Shown in pieces: positions 28,044-37,062 of a DNA stretch of 64,000 nt (positions are counted from its first letter, which is position 1; each line of letters starts with the position of its first letter). The notes under the pieces are model-generated. The model ran no database searches and had not been told where the DNA came from. It saw only the letters and a program-made list of their open reading frames with translations. Location: positions 2,356,001 to 2,420,000 of the forward strand of contig NZ_JAUSXT010000001.1 in assembly GCF_030816235.1 (NCBI RefSeq), in the 5' to 3' direction. The stretch comes from Microbacterium sp. W4I4. Its GTDB lineage: Bacteria; Actinomycetota; Actinomycetes; Actinomycetales; Microbacteriaceae. The position numbers and the translations under genes are program-made.

Positions 28044-29854
28044 AGGTTCCCTCCATGATCGCCGCCGAACTGCGGCGACTGACCGCGAGCCCGATGGCCG
28101 TGATCGCGCTGTTCGCGCTGATGTGCGTGCCGATCCTCTACGGCGGCCTGTACCTGTGGGCCAATCAGGACCCCTACGGGCAGTTCTCCGAGGTGCCCGT
28201 CGCGCTCGTCGTCGAGGATGCCGGGACGACGGACTCGACTCAGGATGCCGTGAACTACGGCGACAAGGTCGCCGACAACCTGCTCGATGACGGCGCCTTC
28301 GACTGGCAGGTGATGTCGGCATCCGGAGCGGCCCGCGCACTGCAGGACGGAACGGTCGATTTCACCGTGACCATCCCGTCCGACTTCTCCGAGGCTCTCA
28401 CCTCGGCATCCGGCGACCACCCGCACCAGGCACGCCTCGAACTCGAGACCAATGACGCCAACAACTACCTCGCCTCCACGATCGGCACGCAGACCGTGGA
28501 GCGCATCCGCCGCTCGGTCGCCGAGATGGTGGGCTCTGGGGCCGCCGGGCAGCTGCTGACCGGGCTGAGCGACGTGCGCGACAAACTGTCCGAGGCGACC
28601 GACGGCGCGACGAAGCTGCACGACGGTGCCGGCACCGCCCGCGACGGGGCCGGCACCCTGGCATCCGGCCTCGGCGCCCTCGCCGACGGCACGAAACAGC
28701 TCGCCGACGGCGCACGCACCCTCGCGGACGGCGCCTCGCAGGTCAGCGCGGGCAACGACCAGCTCGCAGGCAAGGCCGACCGGGCCGCGACGCTCGCGCA
28801 GCGGGCGACTGATGCCCTGCCCACCGCCCGCACCGATCTCGCACAGGCGATGGCAGAGCAGGGCCTGACGCAGGAGCAGATCGATGCGGTGCTCGCGAAG
28901 CTCGACCCGCTGGCGCAGAAGGTTCGCGAGGGCAACACCGCCGCCCAGGGCGCCGTCGACCGGATCGATCAGCTCGCCGCGGGCGCCGGACAGGTCGCCG
29001 ACGGGGCGAAGAAGCTCGCCGATGGTGCGGGCAGCGCGGCATCCGGCGCAGCATCCGCCCGCGACGGCGCGACCCGCCTCCGAGACGGGCTCAGCACGCT
29101 GGATGCCGGCATCGGCACCCTCCGCGACGGTCTGGCGAACGGCGTCGACGCGATCCCGGCATCCACTCCCGACCTGCGGGAGCTGCAGGCCGACACCATC
29201 GCCGACCCCGTGAAGATCGCCAACGACAAGGTCACCGCGGCCAGTGACTACGGCCAGGGGCTCGCACCGTTCTTCGCCGCGCTGGCCGGATGGATCGGCA
29301 TCTACGCGCTGTTCCTCATCGTCAAGCCGATCTCCCGCCGCGCGATCACCGCGCTGCACTCCCCCATCCGCATCACGCTCGCCGGCTGGCTGACACCTGC
29401 GGCGCTCGGCGCCCTGCAGATGACCGGCCTGATGGCCGTGCTCAGCTACCTGCTGGGCTTCGACTTCGCCCACCCGTGGGGGTCTCTGGGCGTGATGGTG
29501 GCGGCGGTCGCGACCTACTCGGCTATCATCCTCGCGCTGAACGTCTGGCTGGGCTCGGTCGGGCAGTTCATGGGGCTGGTGCTGATGGTGCTGCAGCTCG
29601 TCACCGCCGGCGGCACGTTCCCCTGGCAGACCCTGCCCGCTCCCCTCGCCGCCCTGCACCACGTGCTGCCGATGGGCTACGTCGTCGACGCGACGCGCCA
29701 GCTGATGTACGGCGGCGACCTGAGCCGCGCGTTCACCGACCTCGGGGTTCTCGCCCTGTGGCTCGTCGGCGGGCTGCTTCTGGCGGGCATCGGCGTGACG
29801 CGGATGACGCATCGGCGCACCCTGCGCGACCTGCAGCCCAGCCTGATCGGGTGA
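28040..29854 (+). CDS. YhgE/Pip family membrane protein
   Basis: 604 residues. An N-terminal membrane segment (MAVIALFALMCVPILYGGLYLWAN) with the typical N-x-DPYG follow-up leads into a large extracytoplasmic region. That region includes coiled, repeat-like stretches with the recurring pattern xxLADGxxxLADGA (about residues 185-370). Five C-terminal membrane segments of the ABC-2 type follow. Members are linked to type VII secretion or phage infection proteins in Gram-positives and to small-molecule export; the role here is unknown. Expression is probably set by the TetR gene two positions upstream. Confidence 0.9.
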   Translation: MKVPSMIAAELRRLTASPMAVIALFALMCVPILYGGLYLWANQDPYGQFSEVPVALVVEDAGTTDSTQDAVNYGDKVADNLLDDGAFDWQVMSASGAARALQDGTVDFTVTIPSDFSEALTSASGDHPHQARLELETNDANNYLASTIGTQTVERIRRSVAEMVGSGAAGQLLTGLSDVRDKLSEATDGATKLHDGAGTARDGAGTLASGLGALADGTKQLADGARTLADGASQVSAGNDQLAGKADRAATLAQRATDALPTARTDLAQAMAEQGLTQEQIDAVLAKLDPLAQKVREGNTAAQGAVDRIDQLAAGAGQVADGAKKLADGAGSAASGAASARDGATRLRDGLSTLDAGIGTLRDGLANGVDAIPASTPDLRELQADTIADPVKIANDKVTAASDYGQGLAPFFAALAGWIGIYALFLIVKPISRRAITALHSPIRITLAGWLTPAALGALQMTGLMAVLSYLLGFDFAHPWGSLGVMVAAVATYSAIILALNVWLGSVGQFMGLVLMVLQLVTAGGTFPWQTLPAPLAALHHVLPMGYVVDATRQLMYGGDLSRAFTDLGVLALWLVGGLLLAGIGVTRMTHRRTLRDLQPSLIG

Positions 29855-29978
29855 ATCACCGCGACATCCGGAGCCTTTCCATACTGGGTGCAGTTAGTCG
29901 AAAGTCGATAGCGGGCCAGACGATCGGCCAAACCACTGGATAGGATGCGAGGACGTGTCACCCCCGGGACGCGCACCC

Positions 29979-29999
29979 GGACTCCGTGATACGGAGTCC
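29979..29999 (+). promoter_or_regulatory. Hairpin in the 5' region of the penicillin acylase gene
   Basis: GGACTCCG at 29979-29986 and CGGAGTCC at 29992-29999 form a perfect 8-bp stem with a 5-base loop, 28 bases before the ATG at 30027. A TAGGAT box at 29941-29946 could be the promoter, which would place the hairpin in the leader RNA. Confidence 0.5.
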
Positions 30000-30026
30000 C
30001 ACGTTCGACCCGAAGGACTTTTGCTG

Positions 30027-32675
30027 ATGTCGACAGAAGCCACCGCCGCACCGTCTCGTCCGCTCGCCGGCCGCATCGGTCGCGTCGCGTTCATCGTGCT
30101 CGCCGCACTCGTCGTCCTCGCGACCGCCGCCGCGTTCTTCCTCACGTGGACGATCCAGCGTTCGTTCCCCGAGACCTCCGGCGAGGTGACGCTGAAGGGA
30201 TTGGACGAGAGCGTCTCCGTGCAGCGCGACGACCTCGGCATCCCGACCATCACCGCATCCTCCACCGATGATCTGTTCTTCGCCCAGGGGTTCACGCACG
30301 CGCAGGACCGGTTCTTCGAGATGGACTTCCGCCGACACGTGACTTCGGGCCGCGTGGCCGAGATGTTCGGGTCGTCGCAGGTGCCCACCGACAAGTTCCT
30401 GCGCACCCTCGGCTGGCACAAGGTCGCCGAGCAGGAGGTCGAGGCGCTCGACGACACCACCCGCGGCTACTACGAGGCCTATGCCGCCGGCGTGAACGCG
30501 TACCTGGCATCCCACTCCGGAGCCGAGCTCTCCCTGGAATATGCCGTCCTCGGCATGCAAAACGCGGACTACAGGCCCGAGCCATGGAAGCCCGCCGATT
30601 CCGTCGCCTGGTTGAAGGCGATGGCCTGGGACCTGCGCACCAACATCGAGGACGAGACCGACCGTGCGCTGCTCGCGGCGCATCTCGACGAGTCCGGACA
30701 GACGGATGCCGACGCGCAGAAGCTCATCGAGAAGGTGTACCCGCCGTACCCGTTCGACAAGAACCCGGTCATCGTGCCGAAGATCTCCACCGTCGACCCG
30801 CTCCCGGCCGAGGACACCGGCACCGCCCCCGCCGCGTACACCGGTGGCACCACGCCGGATGTCAGCGACGCGGTGACCACCGTCGAGTGGCAGCAGGCCG
30901 ACAGCGTGATCGAAGCGGCGAGCCTGCTGCTCGGTCCCATCGGCGAGGGCATCGGATCGAACTCCTGGGTCGTCTCCGGCGAGCTCACCGAGAGCGGCAA
31001 GCCCCTGCTCGCGAACGACCCGCATCTGGGCGCGGCGCTCCCGTCGGTTTGGTACCAGGTGCAGCTGAAGTGCTCGCAGGTCACCGACGACTGCCCGTTC
31101 GACGTCTCCGGCTTCTCGTTCTCGGGACTGCCCGGAGTCGTGATCGGCCACAACGCGCAGGTGGCGTGGGGCTTCACGAACCTCACCACCGACGTCGCCG
31201 ACCTGTACGTCGAGAAGGTCGACGGCGATCAGTACTGGCGTGATGGGGCACTGCAGCCGCTCGAGGTCGAGAAGGACGTCATCAAGGTCGCCGGTGGCAA
31301 GGATGTCCCTCTCACCATCCGACGCACCGCGCACGGCCCGATCATCTCGGGCCTCACCGACGATTTCACCGCAATCGCGAAGGCTCCGGCGGTCGAGACC
31401 GGCGGCGATGTGCTGTCCCTGACGGACGCCCCCGAGATCCCGCCGGGCGACTTCGCGGTCAGCCTGCGCTGGACGGCGCTGGACCCCGGGACCACAGCGA
31501 GCGCGATCTTCGCCCTCGACACCGCCCAGGACTTCACGGAGTTCCGCCGTGCGGCATCCCTCTTCGACGTGCCCGCGCAGAACCTCATCTACGCCGACCG
31601 CGAGGGCAACATCGGCTACCAGGCGCCCGGCCGCCTGCCGATCCGCGGTGCCGGCGAGGGCTGGCTGCCGCAGCCCGGCTGGGACAGCACGTACGACTGG
31701 ACCGGATTCATCCCCTTCGAGAAGCTGCCGGTGTCGTACAACCCGCCTGAGGGATTCATCGTCACGGCGAACAACGCGATCGTCACCGACGACTACGACT
31801 ACTTCCTCTCCCGCGACTGGGACTACGGCTACCGCGCGGCGCGGATCGCCCACCTCATCGAGCGCAAGGCGGCGACCGGTCCGCTGAACGCGCAGGACCT
31901 GCGCGACATCCAGATGGATGACGAGATGTGGATCGGCAAGCAGCTGGCCGTCGCGATGGACGGCGTGAGCGTGGACCGCGAGGGCCCGAAGGCCGCCGTC
32001 GACCTGCTGCGCACCTGGGACGCCCAGAACCAAGCCGACTCCCCCGCCGCGGCCTACGCCAACGCACTGTGGTCGAATCTCGTGCGCAACGTGTTCACCG
32101 ACCGCGAGGTCCCGTTGCCGGTGGGCGACCAGGGTCGGCTGTTCACCGTCGTCGGTGCCATGCTCGACGACCCCGCCGACCCGCTGTGGACCAACGACCG
32201 GCTGAAGATCTCGGGCATGGACGCGATGCTGACGCTGTCGGCCGACCAGGCGTACGACGAGCTCGCCGAGTTGCAGGGCGAGAACGTGACGGGCTGGAAC
32301 TGGGGCACGCTGCACGCCCTGACGCTGACCAGCTCCACGTTCGGCACCTCGGGCATCGCCCCGATCGAGATGCTGTTCAACCGCGGCCCGTACCCGGTGA
32401 GCGGCGGCTCGTCGGTCGTCAATGCCACCGGCTGGCGGATGGGCGAGTCGTACGCGACCACCACGGTGCCGTCCATGCGGATGGTGGTGGACCTGGCCGA
32501 CTTCGACGCCTCGAGCTGGAACCACCTCACCGGCGCGAGTGGCCACGCGTTCAGCACTCACTACACCGACCAGACCGACGATTGGGCGAAGGGCGTGCAG
32601 AGCCCGTGGGCGTTCAGCAGTGCCGCCGTCGCCGAGGCCACCGTCGACACGCTGGTGCTGAAGCCCGCGAGCTGA
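30027..32675 (+). CDS. Penicillin acylase family protein (Ntn hydrolase)
   Basis: 882 residues. There is one N-terminal membrane segment (VAFIVLAALVVLATAAAFFLTW). The alpha part carries GIPTITASSTDDLFFAQGFTHAQDRFFEMDF, the usual start of the family. The autocatalytic junction is EGIGSNSWVVSG, where Gly310-Ser311 would be cleaved to expose Ser311 as the nucleophile. Next come NDPHLGAALPSVWYQVQL and the beta-chain TNLTTDVADLYVE and TANNAIV motifs with the oxyanion Asn. It hydrolyses amide bonds of acylated amines; the substrate may be a beta-lactam or an acyl-homoserine lactone. It is probably anchored outside the membrane. Confidence 0.93.
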   Translation: MSTEATAAPSRPLAGRIGRVAFIVLAALVVLATAAAFFLTWTIQRSFPETSGEVTLKGLDESVSVQRDDLGIPTITASSTDDLFFAQGFTHAQDRFFEMDFRRHVTSGRVAEMFGSSQVPTDKFLRTLGWHKVAEQEVEALDDTTRGYYEAYAAGVNAYLASHSGAELSLEYAVLGMQNADYRPEPWKPADSVAWLKAMAWDLRTNIEDETDRALLAAHLDESGQTDADAQKLIEKVYPPYPFDKNPVIVPKISTVDPLPAEDTGTAPAAYTGGTTPDVSDAVTTVEWQQADSVIEAASLLLGPIGEGIGSNSWVVSGELTESGKPLLANDPHLGAALPSVWYQVQLKCSQVTDDCPFDVSGFSFSGLPGVVIGHNAQVAWGFTNLTTDVADLYVEKVDGDQYWRDGALQPLEVEKDVIKVAGGKDVPLTIRRTAHGPIISGLTDDFTAIAKAPAVETGGDVLSLTDAPEIPPGDFAVSLRWTALDPGTTASAIFALDTAQDFTEFRRAASLFDVPAQNLIYADREGNIGYQAPGRLPIRGAGEGWLPQPGWDSTYDWTGFIPFEKLPVSYNPPEGFIVTANNAIVTDDYDYFLSRDWDYGYRAARIAHLIERKAATGPLNAQDLRDIQMDDEMWIGKQLAVAMDGVSVDREGPKAAVDLLRTWDAQNQADSPAAAYANALWSNLVRNVFTDREVPLPVGDQGRLFTVVGAMLDDPADPLWTNDRLKISGMDAMLTLSADQAYDELAELQGENVTGWNWGTLHALTLTSSTFGTSGIAPIEMLFNRGPYPVSGGSSVVNATGWRMGESYATTTVPSMRMVVDLADFDASSWNHLTGASGHAFSTHYTDQTDDWAKGVQSPWAFSSAAVAEATVDTLVLKPAS

Positions 32676-32685
32676 GCCCGCCTCT

Positions 32686-32749
32686 CGCCGACCCACCAAG
32701 CAAGCGCCGAGCCACCAAGCAGATCACCGTCGCCTGCTTGGTGGCTCGA
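32686..32749. repeat. Intergenic repeat flanking the alpha/beta hydrolase gene (left copy)
   Basis: CGCCGACCCACCAAGCA (32686-32702) and CGCCGAGCCACCAAGCA (32705-32721) are direct repeats differing at one base. CGAGCCACCAAGCAG at 32708-32722 pairs exactly with 32734-32748. A weak partner for the first copy follows at about 32754-32770. The same family occurs at 33596-33680 on the other side of the hydrolase gene. Confidence 0.82.
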
Positions 32750-32807
32750 GGTTTCGATGGTGGCCCGCCGCTGCGCGGCATGCGCGTCGCGCACAAGCTG
32801 ATCCCGG

Positions 32808-32813
32808 TAGCGT
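32808..32813 (+). promoter_or_regulatory. Leaderless promoter -10 box (alpha/beta hydrolase)
   Basis: TAGCGT, 6 bases before the ATG at 32820. Confidence 0.55.
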
Positions 32814-32819
32814 GGAAGG

Positions 32820-33581
32820 ATGCCCGAACGACTGCTCGCCCCCGAAGGGATGCCCGTCGACCTCGGCGAGTTCGAGCACGGCGGTGCGACCCTCGTGTAC
32901 GAGGACTTCGGCACCGGACCACGCCCGATCGTGCTGCTGCACGGCATCGGCATGGGCCGCAGCGTCTACATCGACCTGATCCAGCGGCTGAGCGGCCGGA
33001 TCATCGGACTCGACCTTCCCGGTTTCGGTGAGGCTCCTGAGCCGGTCCGCACGCTCACCATGGAGCGGCACGCCGACCTCGTCGCGACCTTTCTCCGCTC
33101 GCGCGGAATAGCGGATGCCGTGGTGCTCGGCCACTCGATGGGCAGTCAGATCGCCGCGGAGGTCGCCGCGCGGCATCCGGAGGTCCTCTCCGCCCTCATC
33201 CTGGCGGGGCCGACCGTGGACAGCACCGCGCGCAGCATCCGGATGCAGGCCGGATACCTGCTGCGCGACCTGGTGGGCGAACGGCCCGTCGTCCTATGGC
33301 GAGGCGCCCGCGAGTACCTGCGCGGCGGGCCGAACCTGATCCGCAAGATGCGCGCGACCATCGTGCACGAGCCCGAGAGGGCCTACCCGCGCGTGCACGT
33401 GCCGACCCTCGTCGTGCGCGGCCAGCGCGACCCGCTGGCGTCGATGACCTGGTGTCGCACGATCGTGGACACCGTGCCGGATGCCCGGTTCGCGGAGATC
33501 CCCGACCACGGTCACGGCACGCTGATCAGCGACTCGGGAGCTGCCGCCGAGAAGATCAGCGACTTCGTCGACGGGCTCTGA
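32820..33581 (+). CDS. Alpha/beta hydrolase
   Basis: 253 residues with the alpha/beta hydrolase fold. VLLHGIGMGRSVY is the oxyanion loop and GHSMGS holds the nucleophile (Ser106). The strand-7 Asp probably lies in VVRGQRDPLA, and DHGHGTLISDSG holds the catalytic His. There is no signal peptide. The substrate is unknown; carboxylester or lactone hydrolysis is the usual activity. The gene sits between two copies of a CCACCAAGCA inverted repeat and has its own leaderless promoter. Confidence 0.9.
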   Translation: MPERLLAPEGMPVDLGEFEHGGATLVYEDFGTGPRPIVLLHGIGMGRSVYIDLIQRLSGRIIGLDLPGFGEAPEPVRTLTMERHADLVATFLRSRGIADAVVLGHSMGSQIAAEVAARHPEVLSALILAGPTVDSTARSIRMQAGYLLRDLVGERPVVLWRGAREYLRGGPNLIRKMRATIVHEPERAYPRVHVPTLVVRGQRDPLASMTWCRTIVDTVPDARFAEIPDHGHGTLISDSGAAAEKISDFVDGL

Positions 33582-33595
33582 CTCCGGCATCCACT

Positions 33596-33680
33596 CGCCG
33601 ATCCACCAAGGTACCGGCGAGCAACCAAGCAACATCATGCGAACTGCGTGGTGGCTCGGCGATTGCTTGGTGGGTCGGCG
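33596..33680. repeat. Intergenic inverted repeat flanking the alpha/beta hydrolase gene (right copy)
   Basis: Two nested stems form: CGCCGATCCACCAAG (33596-33610) with 33666-33680 (14 of 15 match), and CGAGCAACCAAGCA (33618-33631) with 33645-33658 (12 of 14). The unit is clearly related to the repeat at 32686-32749. It lies between the convergent hydrolase and mnhG genes. Confidence 0.82.
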
Positions 33681-33736
33681 GAGGGAGGGGGCGCGGGAGC
33701 TGGCGGGGGCGGCGGAGAGTGCGAGGCGCGGGAGCG

Positions 33737-34129
33737 CTACCCCGCGGCGGGCGGGGTGCGCTTGGACTCGGCGTACTCGTCGACGACCAGTTCGCGCTCG
33801 TTGATCGTGCCATTGCGGTAGGCCTGCCGGCCGACCATGTGCGCCGACAGCGGCGCGGTCGCGAACTGCAGCAGGATCACGGGGATCACGATCAGCAGAG
33901 CCATCAGCATCCCGCCGATCGTGCGCTGCGAGACCGCGATGGCCAGGCAGATCAGCACCACGCCGAGCACCTGCGGCTTGGTGGCGGCGTGCAGACGGCT
34001 GGGCACATCACGGAAGTGCAGCAGGCCCACCGCGGCCGACAGGCAGAGGATCGCGCCGAGCAGCACGAGCACGAGCACGATGACGTCGGCCACCGACTGC
34101 GGCAGCGCGAGATCGAGGAACGGAGTCAT
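33737..34129 (-). CDS. mnhG: Mrp Na+/H+ antiporter subunit G
   Basis: 130 residues with three membrane segments. The family core reads LLGAILCLSAAVGLLHFRDVPSRLHAATKPQVLGVVLICLAIA, with HAATKP being the hallmark of MnhG/MrpG. The last gene of the six-gene antiporter operon, it overlaps mnhF by four bases. Mrp complexes exchange cytoplasmic Na+ (or K+) for external H+ and support pH and salt tolerance. Confidence 0.94.
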   Translation of the reverse strand: MTPFLDLALPQSVADVIVLVLVLLGAILCLSAAVGLLHFRDVPSRLHAATKPQVLGVVLICLAIAVSQRTIGGMLMALLIVIPVILLQFATAPLSAHMVGRQAYRNGTINERELVVDEYAESKRTPPAAG

Positions 34130-34395
34130 GGTGTCGGATTATCCCTTCTCGCGACGTAGCGGGCGACGGCGATCGAGCCGAAGACGCTCACCGCGGCGAT
34201 GATGAGCATCACCGGGATGTTGCGGGTGTGCCCGTTGAGCGCCATGTCGGCGCCCAGCACGCACATCACCTCGGTCAGCAGCACATCGGATGCCACGGTG
34301 CGGTCCAGGATCGACGGGCCGCGCACGATGCGCACCACGCACAGCAGAGCGGCGATGCCGAAGATCACCATGATGGCGATGACGAGGACGTTCAT
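34126..34395 (-). CDS. mnhF: Mrp Na+/H+ antiporter subunit F
   Basis: 89 residues with three membrane segments and the MnhF signature VVRIVRGPSILDRTVASDVL. The Asp in the middle helix is the conserved charged residue of the subunit. It overlaps mnhE upstream and mnhG downstream (ATGA in both cases). Confidence 0.94.
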   Translation of the reverse strand: MNVLVIAIMVIFGIAALLCVVRIVRGPSILDRTVASDVLLTEVMCVLGADMALNGHTRNIPVMLIIAAVSVFGSIAVARYVARRDNPTP

Positions 34396-34994
34396 CGGGC
34401 GCCTCCCTTCGCGGGCCCCGGGGCACCGGCATCCGACCGCGCCTCGTCCGCCTTCAGCGCCCGATACTGCGCGGGCGTGCCGACCGCGCGCACGATGCGG
34501 CGCTCCCAGCGCAGCACCTCCTGACGGAACGCGTCCACGTCGCCGCGCGTGCGCAGGCCGATCACGTGCAGGTAGAGGATGCGGCGGTCGCGGTCGCTCT
34601 CCACGACCAGCGACCCGGGGATCAGCGACCCGGTCACGGCGACGTGCGTGGTGACGATGTCATCGGCGTAGCGCAGCGGGATCTCCACGATCGCCGCACC
34701 GGGCTGGCGTCGGAAGTCGAACACCTGGATGGCGACGCTGGTCGCACCCATCACCACTGCGCCGAGGAACAGCACGATGAACACCAGGGCGTACCAGAGG
34801 TTCACCCGGCCGACCAGTTCGACAGTGGGCAGGCGGAAGACGCGGGTGACGAAGATCGCGACCAGGATGCCGGTGACCAGCGCCAGCGGCGTGAACTGGT
34901 GCCACAGCAGCATCCACAGCAGGATCAGCCACAGCAGGAACGGCAGCTGCAGCAGGATGTCGCGGACGACACTGCGCTTCGATTCGGGGCTCAT
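34392..34994 (-). CDS. mnhE: Mrp Na+/H+ antiporter subunit E
   Basis: 200 residues. N-terminal hydrophobic segments (LQLPFLLWLILLWMLLW, LALVTGILVAIFVTRVF) precede the soluble C-terminal domain with IVEIPLRYADDIVTTHVAVTGSLIPGSLVVESD, typical of MnhE. The ATG at 34994 overlaps the mnhD stop by one base and has GGAGG 7 bases away; an ATG one codon earlier is also possible. The tail is charged and may contact the cytosol. Confidence 0.92.
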   Translation of the reverse strand: MSPESKRSVVRDILLQLPFLLWLILLWMLLWHQFTPLALVTGILVAIFVTRVFRLPTVELVGRVNLWYALVFIVLFLGAVVMGATSVAIQVFDFRRQPGAAIVEIPLRYADDIVTTHVAVTGSLIPGSLVVESDRDRRILYLHVIGLRTRGDVDAFRQEVLRWERRIVRAVGTPAQYRALKADEARSDAGAPGPAKGGAR

Positions 34995-36547
34995 CATCCG
35001 GCCTCCTCATCGATCTGCTGCAGCGTCACCGGCTGCAGCAGCCCGGCGCCTATCCGATCGCACAGGGCGTACAGCGGTCCCGCGAACACGGTCAGCGCCA
35101 GGGTGACCGCGACCATCCCGCCGGTCGCGACGGTCATGATCGCCGGGATGCGGCGGGTCTCCTGTTGCTCGTCGGCGGCGGGCGCGCTGCCCAGGTACCC
35201 GACGCGGCCCTCGATCTCGGCGAGGTCGTCGCCCTCACGCCAGAACGCCAGGTTCCACGCGCGCATCAGCGCGTACAGCGTGAGCAGCGAGGTGAGGATG
35301 CCACCGAAGATCAGCACGATCATGATGGGCGTGCCCACGTCGGCCGCGGCCTCGAACAGGGCGATCTTGCCGATGAACCCCGAGAACGGCGGCAGGCCGC
35401 CGAGGTTGATCGCCGGCACGAAGTACAGCACGGCCAGCAGCGGCGCCGCCTTCATCAGACCGCTCACTCGCAGGATCGACGTGCTGCCGGCCTTGCGCTC
35501 GATGAGCCCGACCGCGAGGAACAGGGTGGTCTGCACGACGATGTGGTGCACGATGTAGTACACCGTGGCGCCGATGGCCTCTTCGGTCGCGATGGCCAGA
35601 CCGAAGATCATGTAGCCGACGTGGCTGACCAGGGTGAACGACAGGATGCGCTTGAGCTCGGCCTGCGCGACCGCGCCGAGCACCCCGATCACCATGGTCG
35701 CCAGCGCGACGATCAGCAGCAGAGTATCGATGCTGTTCTCGGCGAACAGCTGCGTCTCGGTGCGGATCAGCGCATACACGCCGACCTTCGTCAGCAGGCC
35801 CGCGAACACCGCCGTCACCGGCGCAGGCGCGGTGGGATAGGAGTCCGGCAGCCAGAACGACACCGGGAAGATCGCCGCCTTGATGCCGAAGGCGATCAGG
35901 AGAAGGAGATGCAGCACGAGCTGCGTCTCCTGCGGCAGCTGCGCCACGCGCTCGGCGACCTGCGCCATGTTCACCGTGCCGACCGCGCCGTAGATCATCG
36001 CGATCGCGGCGAGGAAGAGGACCGACGAGACCAGCGAGACGACGATGTAGACCGCGCCTGTGCGGATGCGGGACTCGGTGCTGCCCAGGGTGATCAGCAC
36101 GTACGAGGCGACGAGGAGGATCTCGAACCCGACGTACAGGTTGAACAGGTCACCGGCGATGAACGCATCGAAGATGCCGGCGGCCAGGATCAGGTAGGTC
36201 GGGTTGAAGATCGAGATGGGGGTCTCTTCGATGCCGTCGGCGGCGCCCTGCCCGATCGAGAACAGCAGCACCGCCAGCAGCACGATGCTCGAGATGAGCA
36301 CGAGCAGGGCGGCCAGACGGTCGACGTAGAGCACGATGCCGAACGGGACCGGCCATCCGCCCACCGAGATCGCGAAGGGGACGCCTGCGGCATCCACCGA
36401 CACCAGCAGCACCGCGGCGATGATCGACACGGCCGCCAGGGTCCCAGCCGTCACCACGATCTGCAGGCGCGGATTGCGCCCGTAGACGAGGGTGATGGCG
36501 GCACCGAGCAGCGGCAGCATCACGATGAGGGGGACGAGTGCGCTCAT
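34994..36547 (-). CDS. mnhD: Mrp Na+/H+ antiporter subunit D
   Basis: 517 residues, a proton-translocating NuoM/N-like subunit with about 14 membrane segments. Visible conserved parts are LFNLYVGFEILLVASYVLI (with the essential Glu), FGIKAAIFPVSFWLPDSYPTAPAPVTAVFAGLLTKVGVYALIR (with its Lys) and GFIGKIALFEAA. It overlaps mnhC by four bases. A hydrophilic C-terminal end of ~60 residues follows the last helices. Confidence 0.95.
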   Translation of the reverse strand: MSALVPLIVMLPLLGAAITLVYGRNPRLQIVVTAGTLAAVSIIAAVLLVSVDAAGVPFAISVGGWPVPFGIVLYVDRLAALLVLISSIVLLAVLLFSIGQGAADGIEETPISIFNPTYLILAAGIFDAFIAGDLFNLYVGFEILLVASYVLITLGSTESRIRTGAVYIVVSLVSSVLFLAAIAMIYGAVGTVNMAQVAERVAQLPQETQLVLHLLLLIAFGIKAAIFPVSFWLPDSYPTAPAPVTAVFAGLLTKVGVYALIRTETQLFAENSIDTLLLIVALATMVIGVLGAVAQAELKRILSFTLVSHVGYMIFGLAIATEEAIGATVYYIVHHIVVQTTLFLAVGLIERKAGSTSILRVSGLMKAAPLLAVLYFVPAINLGGLPPFSGFIGKIALFEAAADVGTPIMIVLIFGGILTSLLTLYALMRAWNLAFWREGDDLAEIEGRVGYLGSAPAADEQQETRRIPAIMTVATGGMVAVTLALTVFAGPLYALCDRIGAGLLQPVTLQQIDEEAG

Positions 36548-37062
36548 GGGCGGTCCCCCCGATCGGGCATGTCCATCGGCGCATCGTCCTGGATCGCAGG
36601 GTGGTCTCGGCGGTGCAGCACGGTGATCGGCGCGGTGACCGTGCCGACGAAGTCCGTGGTGGCCTCCTCCTCTTCCGGAGTGGACTCGTCGTCGAAGAGC
36701 TCGTCCTCGGCATCCGTGCGCTCGCGCAGTGCGATGTCGACCTCGTCGTCCTCGACCGTGTCGGCCTGCCCGAGCTGCCAGGAGCGGTAGATCAGGGCGA
36801 GCAGGAACGCCGAGACGGCGAAGGTGATCACGATGGCGGTGAGCGTGAGTGCCTGCGGGAGCGGATCGCTCATCGCGCCCTCCTCGCCGAAGAAGGGCGC
36901 CTTGCCCGGCACGCCCATCACGATGAGCAGCAACAGGTTGGTGGCGTTGCCCAGCAGCAGGAATCCGATGAGCACGCGGGTCAGGCTGCGCTCCATCATG
37001 GCGTAGACGCCGGCGGCGAAGAGCACGGCCATGACGATGATCAGGGTCAGGGAGACATCCAT
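36544..37062 (-). CDS. mnhC: Mrp Na+/H+ antiporter subunit C
   Basis: 172 residues, NuoK-like, with three membrane segments (LTLIIVMAVLFAAGVYAMM, RVLIGFLLLGNATNLLLLIV, ALTLTAIVITFAVSAFLLALIY) and the family motif DPLPQALTLTAIVI. A ~65-residue acidic C-terminal tail (EDDEVDIALRERTDAEDELF) extends it beyond the usual ~110 residues. The ATG at 37062 shares its first base with the mrpA stop (TGATG). Confidence 0.94.
   Translation of the reverse strand: MDVSLTLIIVMAVLFAAGVYAMMERSLTRVLIGFLLLGNATNLLLLIVMGVPGKAPFFGEEGAMSDPLPQALTLTAIVITFAVSAFLLALIYRSWQLGQADTVEDDEVDIALRERTDAEDELFDDESTPEEEEATTDFVGTVTAPITVLHRRDHPAIQDDAPMDMPDRGDRP

Noticed and set aside
29958..32699. 913-codon open frame antisense to the penicillin acylase gene
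   Set aside because: The sense strand encodes a full acylase with catalytic motifs; the antisense frame is His/Arg/Gly-rich, as expected from third-position GC bias, and has no ribosome site or family motif.
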